Assembly (NCBI GenBank): GCA_043821485.1
Contig: JBDRCU010000057.1
Coordinates: 1 to 64,000, forward strand
DNA: 64,000 nucleotides
From: JBDRCU01 sp043821485
Lineage (GTDB): Bacteria; Patescibacteriota; Minisyncoccia; 2-02-FULL-40-12; IGHO2-01-FULL-4-A
Direction of reading: 5' to 3'
Made by a program: the position numbers and the translations under genes. The notes beneath the pieces were generated by a model, which made no database searches, was not told the origin of the DNA, and saw nothing but the letters and a program-made list of their open reading frames with translations. Of this stretch, positions 31,321 to 40,726 are shown piece by piece (position 1 is the first letter of the stretch; the number at the start of each line of letters is the position of its first letter).

Positions 31321-33486
31321 ATGATAGACCTCGATTCTTCAATTGATACATTGAGCCGCATTGGGCCTAAGGCTGTGCCTAAGTTTAAACGTCTTGGGAT
31401 TGAGACCATACGAGATCTATTATGGCATTTCCCTTCGCGGTATGAGGACTTTAGCCAACTTACTGAAATTGCAGATATTACTGATAAAGGGCAGGTGGTG
31501 AGTGTGCGTGGAGTAATACGGTCTATCGAGGTAAGTCGTGCGTGGAGACGGCGCATGGTCATCGTGAATGCAGAGGTTGAAGACGATACGGGAAGCATTC
31601 GAGTTGTGTGGTTCAATCAGCCATATATCGCAGATATGCTGTCTGAAGGCACTGTAGTGAGCCTGTCAGGCAAGGTGACATTGGATAAGCAGGGACTTTG
31701 TCTATCCAGCCCGTCATATGAGAAGGCAACAACCGATCTTAAGCATACAGGCAGACTCGTACCAGTTTATCCAGAGACTCAAGGAATCACTTCCAAGTAC
31801 ATACGTTTCCTTCTTAAACCAATCTTAAACTACCTCAAAACAATTCCCGATCCCCTACCAGAGGGCATCATTAAAAAGTATAAATTTCCAGAGGCACTTA
31901 AGGCACTCCGCGATATCCATTTTCCAGATGAGATAGATGAGAACGAAAAGGCACGCAATAGGTTTGCATTTCAGGAGCTTATGCTGTTTCAACTTCGTGC
32001 TTTGCTTACCCGTAAAAAGATGCACACTCTCAAGGCTTCGCAGATAAAATTTGATAAAGACCTTGTAGCTGATTTTGTAAAAAAGCTTCCATTTAAGTTA
32101 ACAGACGATCAGCGTGTGGCGACTTTTGAGATATTGCAGGATATTGAAAAGACTTATCCAATGAATAGATTACTCAATGGTGATGTAGGTGCTGGCAAGA
32201 CTATCGTTGCCCTTATTGCAGCATATCAGGTGGTTCAAACAGAGCATCAGACAGTACTTATGGCTCCCACTGAAATTCTTGCCAAGCAACATTTTAATAC
32301 GATCATTTCCATTTTGACAGGAGGTTCAAAGAGGACAAAAATACCTAATATTAAGGTCGGATTATTGACCGGATCCCATGCTCGACAGTGGCCGACAGAT
32401 GAGATTACAGAAGAAAAGATTTCCAAAAAGCTCATGCATGAAAAGATCAAAAATGGCGAGTTTGATATTGTAATTGGCACTCATGCTGTTATCCAAAAGG
32501 ATGTTGCATTTAAGAGCCTCGGACTGGTTGTAATTGACGAACAGCATAGATTCGGTATTGAACAGCGTATGAAATTAGTTAAGACTAAGGGCTTAGTTCC
32601 TCACTTGCTATCAATGACTGCTACTCCGATACCCCGCAGTCTGGCACTTACAATATATGGGGATTTGGATGTGTCATTAATAAAGCAAAAGCCTCAAGGT
32701 AGGCGTGAAATATCTACAAAAGTGATATCGAATAAGAAACGAGATGAAGCTTATAAATCTATAGATAAGGAAATTGCTTCTGGTCGGCAAGTTTTTGTGA
32801 TTTGTCCGAGAATTGAGCTATCGAAAGTAAATGGTAGCAGTAATGGCGATGAACTTGATCCTTCTAAGCCAGTTTCGCAAGCAAAACTTATGTGGGCAGA
32901 GGTCAAAGCTGTCACAGATGAATTTGAAAAATTATCTAAAAACATATTCCCCCACCGCAGACTTGCCATGCTCCATGGTAAGCTCAAGCCTAAGGAAAAA
33001 GAAAAAATCATGAGTGATTTTCGCGACGGAGTATACGATATGCTGGTTTCAACATCCGTAATAGAAGTTGGGGTTGATGTGCCTAATGCAACAATAATGA
33101 TGATTGAGTCAGCTGAACGATTCGGTCTTGCCCAGCTTCATCAGTTCAGGGGGCGCGTAGGCAGAGGTGAACATCAGTCTCACTGTCTGCTTTTTACAAG
33201 TTCAGGAAATGGTATTTCAGGTCAAAGACTACGATCAATGGAAAAAATAAGTAGTGGCTTTGAGCTTGCAGAAATTGACCTTAAGCTCCGTGGTCCGGGT
33301 GAGTTTGCAGGTGTTAAACAATCAGGCATGCCTGACTTAACTATGTCATCTTTGGCAAATTTAGAGCTTATCAAAAAGACCCGTGCAGAAGCACAGGCAT
33401 TACTCAAACAAGATCCAACCCTCAAAAAACATCCGTTACTGCTAATCGAACTTTCCAAGATGCAGAGAATGGTACACTTTGAATAA
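31321..33486 (+). CDS. recG: ATP-dependent DNA helicase RecG
   Basis: Regresses stalled forks and branch-migrates Holliday junctions. The N-terminal wedge/OB domain (ETIRDLLWHFPSRYEDF, VVSVRGVIRSIEV) is followed by helicase motifs: Walker A GDVGAGKTIVAL, the DEQH box IDEQHRFGIEQR, MTATPIPRSLALT, STSVIEVGVDVPNAT and QFRGRVGRGEHQSHC. The C-terminal TRG region (ELAEIDLKLRGPGEFAGVKQSG) identifies RecG against Mfd or PriA. The length of 721 is typical. The product ends 2 nt before the convergent holA stop. Confidence 0.97.
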   Translation: MIDLDSSIDTLSRIGPKAVPKFKRLGIETIRDLLWHFPSRYEDFSQLTEIADITDKGQVVSVRGVIRSIEVSRAWRRRMVIVNAEVEDDTGSIRVVWFNQPYIADMLSEGTVVSLSGKVTLDKQGLCLSSPSYEKATTDLKHTGRLVPVYPETQGITSKYIRFLLKPILNYLKTIPDPLPEGIIKKYKFPEALKALRDIHFPDEIDENEKARNRFAFQELMLFQLRALLTRKKMHTLKASQIKFDKDLVADFVKKLPFKLTDDQRVATFEILQDIEKTYPMNRLLNGDVGAGKTIVALIAAYQVVQTEHQTVLMAPTEILAKQHFNTIISILTGGSKRTKIPNIKVGLLTGSHARQWPTDEITEEKISKKLMHEKIKNGEFDIVIGTHAVIQKDVAFKSLGLVVIDEQHRFGIEQRMKLVKTKGLVPHLLSMTATPIPRSLALTIYGDLDVSLIKQKPQGRREISTKVISNKKRDEAYKSIDKEIASGRQVFVICPRIELSKVNGSSNGDELDPSKPVSQAKLMWAEVKAVTDEFEKLSKNIFPHRRLAMLHGKLKPKEKEKIMSDFRDGVYDMLVSTSVIEVGVDVPNATIMMIESAERFGLAQLHQFRGRVGRGEHQSHCLLFTSSGNGISGQRLRSMEKISSGFELAEIDLKLRGPGEFAGVKQSGMPDLTMSSLANLELIKKTRAEAQALLKQDPTLKKHPLLLIELSKMQRMVHFE

Positions 33487-33487
33487 G

Positions 33488-34480
33488 TTATCCATTGATT
33501 GAGAAGATAAATTGATACAAGCCGTCTTTGAGGTCTATCATGCCGTTTTTGGAATTGAGCTCCAGTTCTTGGAGCTTACAGAAATGTTTTTTGAGGTCAT
33601 TTAAATCGAAGTTTCGTACTTGTGTTGAAGTCTTTTGGATAACGAATGGGTGTAGTCTGGTTTTGTTGATTATTCCTGGTTGAGCTATGCCTTCTGCCAT
33701 CATGCTTTTGATTTTTAACATATTTCTGAATTGATAGACCAGCATGGAGTGCAGATAATATGGGTCCATTCCTTTTTCCAATTGGCTGTAGAGCATCTTG
33801 GTTGCTACTCCCCTTTTGCGGGATGCTACGGCATCAGTGAAAGCAAATATATTAGGATTTATTATTGGTATAACAAGATTTTCTATGTCTTCAATCGTTG
33901 CCTTCTTGTCTTTGTTATTGTGTTTAGAATTTGCAATCTTTGCGAGTTCAGTTGCAATATGCCATGTGCGATCAGGCTTAGTGTCCTTGGCCATTTTATT
34001 TTTATCCTGATTGGTGAGAGAATCTATGAGTTTCTGAGCAACATATCTGTCTATAATCAGCCCCATATTTAATGCCTCTTTAATAACCCATGAATTAAGA
34101 CGCGTACCATCCAATGGTTCTATCTCTGTGGCAATAGCCTTCGAAGCAAGGTATTCAAATAGGTCTTTATTTTTCTTTTTGAGTTCAGCTTGATTTGAGC
34201 TCTCTGTGATTATTAATAAACGATCTTTGTCCTTGTCTACGTCATATTGTTTGAGCAGATCGAGTAATTTTTTATGTAAAAATCCATTGCGAATTACGAG
34301 AATTTCTTTATCTGAAAAGAGTCCTGTTACTTTGATTTTTTCTTCGAGTTTTAGATAATCTTCATTTTCTTCGAGATTAAGATAGGACGTACCTGTGCCG
34401 TCTTTGGCGTGTTTTTTAGCAAGTTCTTTCGCCTTTTGCTTGATGCGATAAGCATCTTTTCCGTAAAGAAAGATGATCAT
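33488..34480 (-). CDS. holA: DNA polymerase III delta subunit
   Basis: The delta subunit opens the sliding clamp. 330 residues with the N-terminal MIIFLYGKDAYRIKQKAKEL of the HolA family, LLIITESSNQAELKKKNKDL in the AAA-like lid and a C-terminal helical collar (KGMDPYYLHSMLVYQFRNML and NFDLNDLKKHFCKLQELE). No Walker motif is present, as expected for delta. It is followed upstream by the DUF3048 gene with 7 nt between. Sequence is divergent, but domain order and length support the call. Confidence 0.85.
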   Translation of the reverse strand: MIIFLYGKDAYRIKQKAKELAKKHAKDGTGTSYLNLEENEDYLKLEEKIKVTGLFSDKEILVIRNGFLHKKLLDLLKQYDVDKDKDRLLIITESSNQAELKKKNKDLFEYLASKAIATEIEPLDGTRLNSWVIKEALNMGLIIDRYVAQKLIDSLTNQDKNKMAKDTKPDRTWHIATELAKIANSKHNNKDKKATIEDIENLVIPIINPNIFAFTDAVASRKRGVATKMLYSQLEKGMDPYYLHSMLVYQFRNMLKIKSMMAEGIAQPGIINKTRLHPFVIQKTSTQVRNFDLNDLKKHFCKLQELELNSKNGMIDLKDGLYQFIFSING

Positions 34481-34487
34481 TGTGAGA

Positions 34488-35465
34488 TTAGTCTATAACA
34501 ATCTCTATCCAAATGCTACCATCTGCAAAAATCATTTCATCTCCATTTTCGTCATGGAACATGAGACTGCCTAAGTGTGATTTCTTTTCCCATCTGCCAT
34601 TAATAAATTCCCCATTTTTGTAGAGGGTGGCATCTCCTGATCCAATAGTATCTACGCGGATATAGTCTACGCTTATCGGCGACCATGAAGTTCTCATTAT
34701 CATGACATTTGCTACCTCAACTTGTTCATCTGTATTTTTGTCTATTTCTGGCGTTCCTGCACGTATTCTGCTGTATGCATTAGTTTCTGCGTCATAAGAC
34801 CATGACACTTCAAAATCATCTGTATATAGCACTGGAGGTTCGAGTGTTCCCTCACTTTCACTTTTTTCGTATTTGTAATCAATTCTTTCATCTGTTGTGC
34901 TATATCCTAAGTCTCGAGCCTTATCTATGAGATTATCATGTGTTGTAAAACCATCATGAGGCATTGGAATTCCATCCTTGCGATAGTAAACTGTTCCGTC
35001 GTATATCAAGCCATTAACATTATCTGTAACTCCGGCATTGAGCTGTTTAAGAGCTTCTGCCTCTCCTCCCCAGTGCGCATATATTGCATCAAGTCCCTGA
35101 ACTAGAGGGATAAAATCCAGCCTTGCTGATCTGATTGATCCAATCTCTTTGGGATGTTCGCATTGATAAATTGCCATCATGCGGGTAACTCCTCCTTCTG
35201 TCACCGGCATTTCAAAAACAATATCTGCCTGACCGATTCCAGACAACGGACGGGGCTCCGGATCTGAAGAAAGCATTATGGCAACTGGCCGGCTGGTTGG
35301 GTTTTTACAATCTGATGGGGCGAATTTATCAAGCAGGCTGCCGTTATTATTGCCAATTTCAATGGTTTGCCTTCCGGCATCCGACAGAAGAAATGCAAGT
35401 AAAGCCAATGCTATAATGACAAAAATCCAGATATATAGTTTTGTTTTTGATATTCTTAATCTCAT
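34488..35465 (-). CDS. Exported DUF3048 (YerB-like) protein
   Basis: 325 residues. An N-terminal anchor or signal helix (10-29, LYIWIFVIIALALLAFLLS) precedes the DUF3048 region: RPVAIMLSSDPEPRPLSGIG, EMPVTEGGVTRMMAIYQ, RSARLDFIPLVQGLDAIYAHWGG and, near the end, the YIRVDTIGSGDATLYKNGEF domain. The family is widespread in Gram-positive-type envelopes, and its biochemical role is not established. Its start overlaps the polA stop by 4 nt, so it is co-translated with the polymerase, a layout with no obvious functional logic. Confidence 0.88.
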   Translation of the reverse strand: MRLRISKTKLYIWIFVIIALALLAFLLSDAGRQTIEIGNNNGSLLDKFAPSDCKNPTSRPVAIMLSSDPEPRPLSGIGQADIVFEMPVTEGGVTRMMAIYQCEHPKEIGSIRSARLDFIPLVQGLDAIYAHWGGEAEALKQLNAGVTDNVNGLIYDGTVYYRKDGIPMPHDGFTTHDNLIDKARDLGYSTTDERIDYKYEKSESEGTLEPPVLYTDDFEVSWSYDAETNAYSRIRAGTPEIDKNTDEQVEVANVMIMRTSWSPISVDYIRVDTIGSGDATLYKNGEFINGRWEKKSHLGSLMFHDENGDEMIFADGSIWIEIVID

Positions 35466-38098
35466 TCTAATGGCTTCATTTCTTTCCAGTTAGTGCCTTG
35501 TTTAATATCTACGATTAATGGGACATCTAGCTTGTAAACTTTTTCCATTATAGCTTTTATTTCTGGAGCGACCTTGTTTATAATATCTTTTTGAACTTCA
35601 AATACAAGCTCATCATGCACCTGAAGCAGTGTGCGTATTTTATCAGTATTGTATTTCTCTTGGAGGTGTTTGTATACCTTTATCATGGCAAGCTTAACAA
35701 TATCTGCTGCAGTGCCTTGTATAGGCATGTTTATTGCCATACGTTCAGCTTGAGCGCGAAGTTGTTGAATACCAGAATCAATATTTGGGAAATATCTTCT
35801 GTGGCCGAAGATCGTTTCTACATAGCCTTTGCTATAAGCTTGATTCTTCGTATTTTCCATGTATTCTGCTATGCCTGAAAATTCTGCAAAGTACTTGTCC
35901 ATAAACTCTCTGGCTTGAGCCTGATCTACTCCTGCAGTACGTGCAAAGCCTCTCACACCCATGCCATAGAGAATGCCGAAGTTGAGTACCTTGGCCTGTC
36001 GTCTGATGTCTTTGGTGACTTGCGATTCTGTAATTCCAAGCACTTCCATAGCAGTTCGCGTATGGATATCTTCCCCGTTTTTGAATGCTCTGATCATCTT
36101 TTTATCCCCTGCTACATGCGCTGCTATACGCAAATCAATTTGAGAATAATCGAATGAAAGAAGTCTATAACCGCGTTCAGGGATGAATGCTTTTCTGAAT
36201 TCTCTGCCGAGTTCCGTGCGTACTGGGATGTTTTGTAAGTTAGGATCTTTTGAAGAAAACCTTCCAGTTACAGTGCCTGTTTGATTGTATGTTGTATGGA
36301 TTCTTTCATCCTCATCTATCCATTCAGGAAAGGGTTCTATATAGGTTGTTTTCAGTTTCTGGAGCTCTCTGTATTGTAAAATCGGGTCAATTATTGGATG
36401 CTCATCGCGGATTTTTTCTAACTCCGGAGCTGCTGTTGAGAGTGCTCCCCCGCTTGTTTTGCGTACCTTTGTTTTGAGTTTGAGGTTTTCAAAAAGCACT
36501 GATCCAAGCTGTTGAGGAGAATTAATATTAAACTCACTCCCAGCAAGTTTATAGATTCGTCGCTCAAGTTTGGAGAGCTCGCTTTTTGTGATTGTAAGCA
36601 GGTCAGCTAATATTTTGGTATCGATCTTAATGCCATTTAATTCCATGTCAGCAAGTACGGGAATTAAAGGTAATTCGATTTCTTCAAAGGCTTTTTTTGA
36701 TGTACTGGACTGGAGTTTTTTGTCCAGATATTTTTTGAGTTGTAATATGCGGATGGGGAATTCTTGGGCTGATGTATTTGGTGGTATGGATTTGCCAAGT
36801 TCGCTTTGGCATAGATCAGACAGTTCATATTTGCCACTGCCGAGGTTTAGCATGTATGCGGCAATCATTGTATCAAAGAATTTTTTAGGCTGGATTTTTT
36901 GTTTTATAAAATGTTTCACGATTTGTTTCACGTCGTGTCCTATTATCGTAATATCAGGGTTATTTAGCACTTCTTTGATTGGTTTTGGTATAGGATTATC
37001 CAATACAAAACAGCTTTTTCCATCCGAGCATCCATAAAGTTTCTCTTCCTTCTGTTCCATGTGGAACGCTGCTTCTTTTTGTTTTTTGATGCTGGTTGCT
37101 ATTTTTTCCGGAGAGTCTTGAGATAAAGGTACTTCAGTCTTTGGTTTATTGAATCCCTTTGACGAAGATGACCCCATATCAAGTGTTGCTTGTGTGCCAA
37201 GACCGATGTTATCCAGACGTTTCATTAAACTTGAAAATCCATATTGGCGGAATAGATTTTCTATTTCAGTTCTATTTAGACGTTTTCTCCATTCGCTGTC
37301 TTTCATTGAAAATTTAATATCTACATCTGTAACAATAGTGGATAGTTGTTTGGAAAACATTGCCTGATCCTTATGCTCTCGAAGATTCTCTTGAAGCTTT
37401 TCTGAAACCTTGTCCTTTGATATCCCTGTTTTTGATTCAAGTTTTTTGTAGAGATTATCCAATGTCCCAAATTCCTGTATTAGTGCGGTTGCAGTTTTTT
37501 CTCCAATTCCAGGTACTCCGGGGATATTGTCAGACGGATCACCCTTAAGACCCTTGAAGTCATTCATTTGATCCGGCCTAAGACCATAGCGTGCTTTTAC
37601 TGCTTTGTCGTCGTAAATGACTGTATCTCCCATTCCCCTCTTCATTGTTAGTATAATTACTTTTGTACCGTCAACTAATTGAAGCGTATCCAAATCCCCT
37701 GTTGCTACAATGATTTGAGTGTCTTTCTCCTTCTTGGCATTTTTAACAATGGTTCCGATTACGTCATCAGCTTCAAAACCCTGCTTTTCATAGATTGGTA
37801 TTCCAAATGCTTTAACAATATCTTTGACTATTGGAAGCTGATCATAGAGTTCTTGAGGGGCTTTAACTCGATGTTCTTTGTATTCGGCAAATTCCTCATG
37901 GCGAAAAGTTGGTCCTGCCAGATCAAAGGTTGCAACAATATAGTCAGGATTTAGATCCTTGATTGTCCGTATTAGTATTGAGCTAAAGCCAAAAGCAGCA
38001 TTAGTAACCATGCCCGAGGGTCCGGTTAAAGGAGGCAAAGCGTGAAAAGCCCTATGTACCAAGGCATTCCCGTCAATCAATATTAGTTTCTTCTTCAT
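35462..38098 (-). CDS. polA: DNA polymerase I
   Basis: 878 residues. The 5'-3' exonuclease domain (1-300) keeps KLILIDGNALVHRAFHALP, GFEADDVIGT, KGDPSDNIPGVPGIGEKTA. The middle domain (about 330-480) corresponds to the 3'-5' exonuclease, but I do not see the DxE metal motif, so proofreading is probably lost. The polymerase domain has motif A DYSQIDLRIAAH, motif B RRQAKVLNFGILYGM and motif C QVHDELVFEV. It fills gaps after primer removal and in repair. The gene overlaps the downstream DUF3048 gene by 4 nt. Confidence 0.96.
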   Translation of the reverse strand: MKKKLILIDGNALVHRAFHALPPLTGPSGMVTNAAFGFSSILIRTIKDLNPDYIVATFDLAGPTFRHEEFAEYKEHRVKAPQELYDQLPIVKDIVKAFGIPIYEKQGFEADDVIGTIVKNAKKEKDTQIIVATGDLDTLQLVDGTKVIILTMKRGMGDTVIYDDKAVKARYGLRPDQMNDFKGLKGDPSDNIPGVPGIGEKTATALIQEFGTLDNLYKKLESKTGISKDKVSEKLQENLREHKDQAMFSKQLSTIVTDVDIKFSMKDSEWRKRLNRTEIENLFRQYGFSSLMKRLDNIGLGTQATLDMGSSSSKGFNKPKTEVPLSQDSPEKIATSIKKQKEAAFHMEQKEEKLYGCSDGKSCFVLDNPIPKPIKEVLNNPDITIIGHDVKQIVKHFIKQKIQPKKFFDTMIAAYMLNLGSGKYELSDLCQSELGKSIPPNTSAQEFPIRILQLKKYLDKKLQSSTSKKAFEEIELPLIPVLADMELNGIKIDTKILADLLTITKSELSKLERRIYKLAGSEFNINSPQQLGSVLFENLKLKTKVRKTSGGALSTAAPELEKIRDEHPIIDPILQYRELQKLKTTYIEPFPEWIDEDERIHTTYNQTGTVTGRFSSKDPNLQNIPVRTELGREFRKAFIPERGYRLLSFDYSQIDLRIAAHVAGDKKMIRAFKNGEDIHTRTAMEVLGITESQVTKDIRRQAKVLNFGILYGMGVRGFARTAGVDQAQAREFMDKYFAEFSGIAEYMENTKNQAYSKGYVETIFGHRRYFPNIDSGIQQLRAQAERMAINMPIQGTAADIVKLAMIKVYKHLQEKYNTDKIRTLLQVHDELVFEVQKDIINKVAPEIKAIMEKVYKLDVPLIVDIKQGTNWKEMKPLE

Positions 38099-38122
38099 AG
38101 TTCTGCTATCACTTTAACACGG

Positions 38123-38599
38123 TTAGAGACTGATTTGTATATTTCTGGTTGTGATGTCCTTGTGATCGATTTTGATGGTTATACTGTTTTTTGGGATGAG
38201 CTTGCCTAGCTTCTCTGGCCATTCTATGAGAACGATATTAGAAGGGTCGTTCAGAAATTCTTCGATGTTTAGAGTCTCGATATCTTCCTTGGTATCCATG
38301 CGATAAGCATCAATATGGATTAGCTGTTTAAAGCCGGATTTCTGTTTATCTCTCTCACCTCTTTGTGGAACATTATATTGTTTCACAATAACGAATGTTG
38401 GGCTAGTGATATGGTTTTGTATACCTAATGCCTTGGCAAAAGCTTTGGCAAATGTAGTTTTACCAGTGCCAAGATCGCCTTGTAGGCGAATGATTTGGGC
38501 CTTAGTACGAGAGGCAGTAGAGTCATCTTTAAGTATCTGTAGTGCTATTTCCTTGACTAATTGATCTACCTGCTTAAGATCATATGTTCCATTTTTCAT
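38123..38599 (-). CDS. tsaE: tRNA t6A biosynthesis ATPase TsaE
   Basis: TsaE is the ATPase partner of TsaB/TsaD in making N6-threonylcarbamoyl-adenosine at position 37 of ANN-decoding tRNAs. The P-loop GDLGTGKTTFAKAFAKALG (about 46-64), TSPTFVIVKQYN and NIVLIEWPEKLG are the family signatures. The length of 158 is normal. It lies 24 nt upstream of polA on the same strand. The other Tsa proteins are not in this window. Confidence 0.94.
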   Translation of the reverse strand: MKNGTYDLKQVDQLVKEIALQILKDDSTASRTKAQIIRLQGDLGTGKTTFAKAFAKALGIQNHITSPTFVIVKQYNVPQRGERDKQKSGFKQLIHIDAYRMDTKEDIETLNIEEFLNDPSNIVLIEWPEKLGKLIPKNSITIKIDHKDITTRNIQISL

Positions 38600-38689
38600 A
38601 TATTTATCTTAGCATTTTAACGATTTTTTCAAAGGAGGGTTGCGAGAAATAATGATAATGATAAAATTGGGATTAAAGGAGAATTCGCC

Positions 38690-38974
38690 ATGGGAGAACA
38701 GGGTGAGCCCGGTGGGGGCGAACGTTTAGTCGTTCGCCTTGGGTTGCTGGCTGGTAAGGGTATGGAAGTTGATAGAGATGATGAGGTGCCGCATGAGGAT
38801 ATCAAGTGTTTCTGCGGATCAAACCTCCAAGTCACCGAAGATGGAACCAAGTGCCCAACCTGTAAAAAGGAGTCAATTGCAATCGAGTGTCCGGAGTGCA
38901 CCGTCGAACTCAAGGTCATACAAGGAAAGGCGCAGTGCTCTGCCGGACATTTTCGCATCGACCTCCGGAAGTGA
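38690..38974 (+). CDS. Zinc-ribbon-like protein of GC-rich island E
   Basis: 94 residues from the ATG at 38690, 8 nt after AAAGGAG. From residue 40 the protein has three Cys pairs or near pairs (CFCGSNL, CPTCKKE, CPECTVE) and a later CSAGH, consistent with one or two zinc ribbons. The first 24 codons run through an 8-bp hairpin, GGCGAACG/CGTTCGCC (38717-38738), so the ATG at 38762 (MEVDRDDEV) is a possible true start. Composition is GC-rich against the tsaE and yraN neighbours. The downstream terminator has a close relative in the island behind tmRNA. No specific function readable. Confidence 0.6.
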   Translation: MGEQGEPGGGERLVVRLGLLAGKGMEVDRDDEVPHEDIKCFCGSNLQVTEDGTKCPTCKKESIAIECPECTVELKVIQGKAQCSAGHFRIDLRK

Positions 38975-39049
38975 TTTTTCAGAAGTACTAACCATTGGGT
39001 GGCCCAGAAGAGACGTATTTAGTATACTGTGGCCGCCCACAACCAAAAG

Positions 39050-39074
39050 AGTATCACGATGTGGTGCTTTTTTG
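39050..39074 (+). terminator. Island E terminator, homologous to that of island F
   Basis: AGTATCAC (39050-39057) pairs with GTGGTGCT (39061-39068), using G-T wobbles, then TTTTTTG. With its flank CAAAAGAG it aligns in gene orientation with the minus-strand terminator at 53807-53826 (CAAAAGAGCATCAC...TGTGACGCTTTTTTG). Confidence 0.7.
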
Positions 39075-39084
39075 ATTCTGGTGG

Positions 39085-39465
39085 CTAGCTGTATGACTCT
39101 GCTACATTCTTGAAATGAAGTATTCGTGCTTTGTGTGTGAGGCGGTTGAGTGTGACAGAGATGATATCTATTTGCCATTTAGCGTTTGGATTGCCTTGTT
39201 CATGTTCAAGATATAGCTTAGCTGTTTTGGTGATCTTTGCAATTTTGTTTGGATTGACTCGTTTTTCTGGTGAGAATTCTATGCCGTAATCTTTGTCATT
39301 CGCTTTGACCTCAACAAAGATAAAGACGTTGTTCTTCTTGGCTATAATATCTATCTCTCCCCAGGCTTTACGGTAGTTACGCATCACTATTTTATACTCC
39401 ATATTTTTGAGATAGTGTGTGGCAATATTTTCGCCTAAAAAGCCCAATTTTTGATGTTTTTGCAT
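39085..39465 (-). CDS. YraN/UPF0102 family nuclease-fold protein
   Basis: 126 residues of the UPF0102 family, a restriction-endonuclease-like fold. GFLGENIATHYLKNMEYKIV opens the domain, and the core GEIDIIAKKNNVFIFVEVKA contains the conserved E-x-D...E-x-K catalytic pattern of PD-(D/E)XK nucleases. Its role is not firmly known; links to DNA processing and Holliday-junction metabolism have been proposed for the family. It lies between the island E cassette and the divergent M23 gene. Confidence 0.9.
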   Translation of the reverse strand: MQKHQKLGFLGENIATHYLKNMEYKIVMRNYRKAWGEIDIIAKKNNVFIFVEVKANDKDYGIEFSPEKRVNPNKIAKITKTAKLYLEHEQGNPNAKWQIDIISVTLNRLTHKARILHFKNVAESYS

Positions 39466-39646
39466 ATTTTATCAACTATCTCCTTGACGATTTGAGTTAA
39501 AAGGAGTAAGCTTCCTCCACGTTCTCGAAGGAGGACGTTTTGCTTTAACTAGCCATAAATTTATTATTACGCAGTTCAAAAACTTCTTTAAGAAACTATC
39601 AATTCCAACATTTATTAAGAGCGACCGTGTCGGGCTGGTTTTTGTT

Positions 39647-40630
39647 TTGGTGCTTGCTTTCGTAGTCGTGGCAGGTAAGGGAAATGCGCTTGAAGGAGGA
39701 TATTCATCCTATGCTTCAAACTCAGTAGATAGTGTAGAGCTTACAGCTTCCATGGCTTCACTTAAGGGTAATATCGGTACTGTCTTTGATGTAGGAGATC
39801 TGTCGAGTAATGGAGAAATGCCATCAGCAACTATCTATGATAGCACTCTTATTGCAGGCAATTTTACGATAAGTGATCCAACTAGGGTGGCAGAAGAGAC
39901 AAGGGGAGACAAGATTATTACATATGCTGTTGAGGAAGGAGATACATTATCTGGTATAGGTTCAAAATTCGATATTGAGATTCAGACTGTTTTGTGGGCC
40001 AATAATATAAGTAATGCTAATTTCATTAAACCAGGTATGCGGCTTAAGATTTTGCCAGTTGATGGCGTACTTCATAAGGTTTCTAATGGTGATACTGTTT
40101 CTGGTATTGCTGGTGAATATGATGTTGATACAGAGGATATAGTCGCATTTAATAGGCTTTCGGATGCAGGCGACCTTAAGATAGGACAGGAGATTATGGT
40201 GCCCGAAGGTAAGATTACGCCCAAATATGCCGCAAGTTCGAGGGTTACATATAAGGCAAGTACGACTCTTGTGAGTGCAGATGGATATTTCATTCATCCG
40301 GTTCCCGCATCTGTAAGAACACAGGGATTGCATGGTTATCGTTATAATGCCGTTGATTTCGGAGCTGCTTGTGGAACTCCAATCCGTGCTGTTGCTTCAG
40401 GAATTGTCAGTGATGCGCGATATTCAGGATGGAATAGTGGATATGGTCTTATGGTTCAAATAGACCATCCAAATGGAATGCAAACTCTCTATGCACATGC
40501 CAGTAAGGTTTTCGTGTCTGCTGGCCAGTGGGTTAATCAAGGTGATACGATAATGTTGATGGGAACAACGGGTCAATCTACCGGATGCCATCTGCACTTT
40601 GATATTATTGGAGCAAAGAATCCTTTTTAG
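39647..40630 (+). CDS. LysM-M23 peptidoglycan endopeptidase (start uncertain)
   Basis: Two LysM domains (roughly 92-137 and 142-188, EGDTLSGIGSKFDIEIQTVL and NGDTVSGIAGEYDVDTEDIV) bind glycan. An M23 metallopeptidase domain (about 215-325) follows with GYRYNAVDFGAACG and the HxH metal pair in GCHLHFDI. It should cleave peptidoglycan cross-bridges outside the cell. The listed start is the TTG at 39647, but the frame is open back to 39488 and reads QFKNFFKKLSIPTFIKSDRV before the hydrophobic helix, a typical basic N-terminus. No ATG or GTG exists there; ATT at 39563 or 39566 is possible. Confidence 0.85.
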   Translation: MVLAFVVVAGKGNALEGGYSSYASNSVDSVELTASMASLKGNIGTVFDVGDLSSNGEMPSATIYDSTLIAGNFTISDPTRVAEETRGDKIITYAVEEGDTLSGIGSKFDIEIQTVLWANNISNANFIKPGMRLKILPVDGVLHKVSNGDTVSGIAGEYDVDTEDIVAFNRLSDAGDLKIGQEIMVPEGKITPKYAASSRVTYKASTTLVSADGYFIHPVPASVRTQGLHGYRYNAVDFGAACGTPIRAVASGIVSDARYSGWNSGYGLMVQIDHPNGMQTLYAHASKVFVSAGQWVNQGDTIMLMGTTGQSTGCHLHFDIIGAKNPF

Positions 40631-40726
40631 ATAATTGTATTAACAATTGAATAGTTCGATAGGCGTTTTTTATTGGAATTGTTCCGCACGGAACAATGTT
40701 TCATGCGGAACAATTAGATGCTAAAC

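Noticed and set aside
38651..38727. Short leader peptide frame (MIMIKLGLK...) before the island E gene
   Set aside because: The nearest GGAGG is 13 nt away and the frame merely overlaps the better-supported start at 38690.
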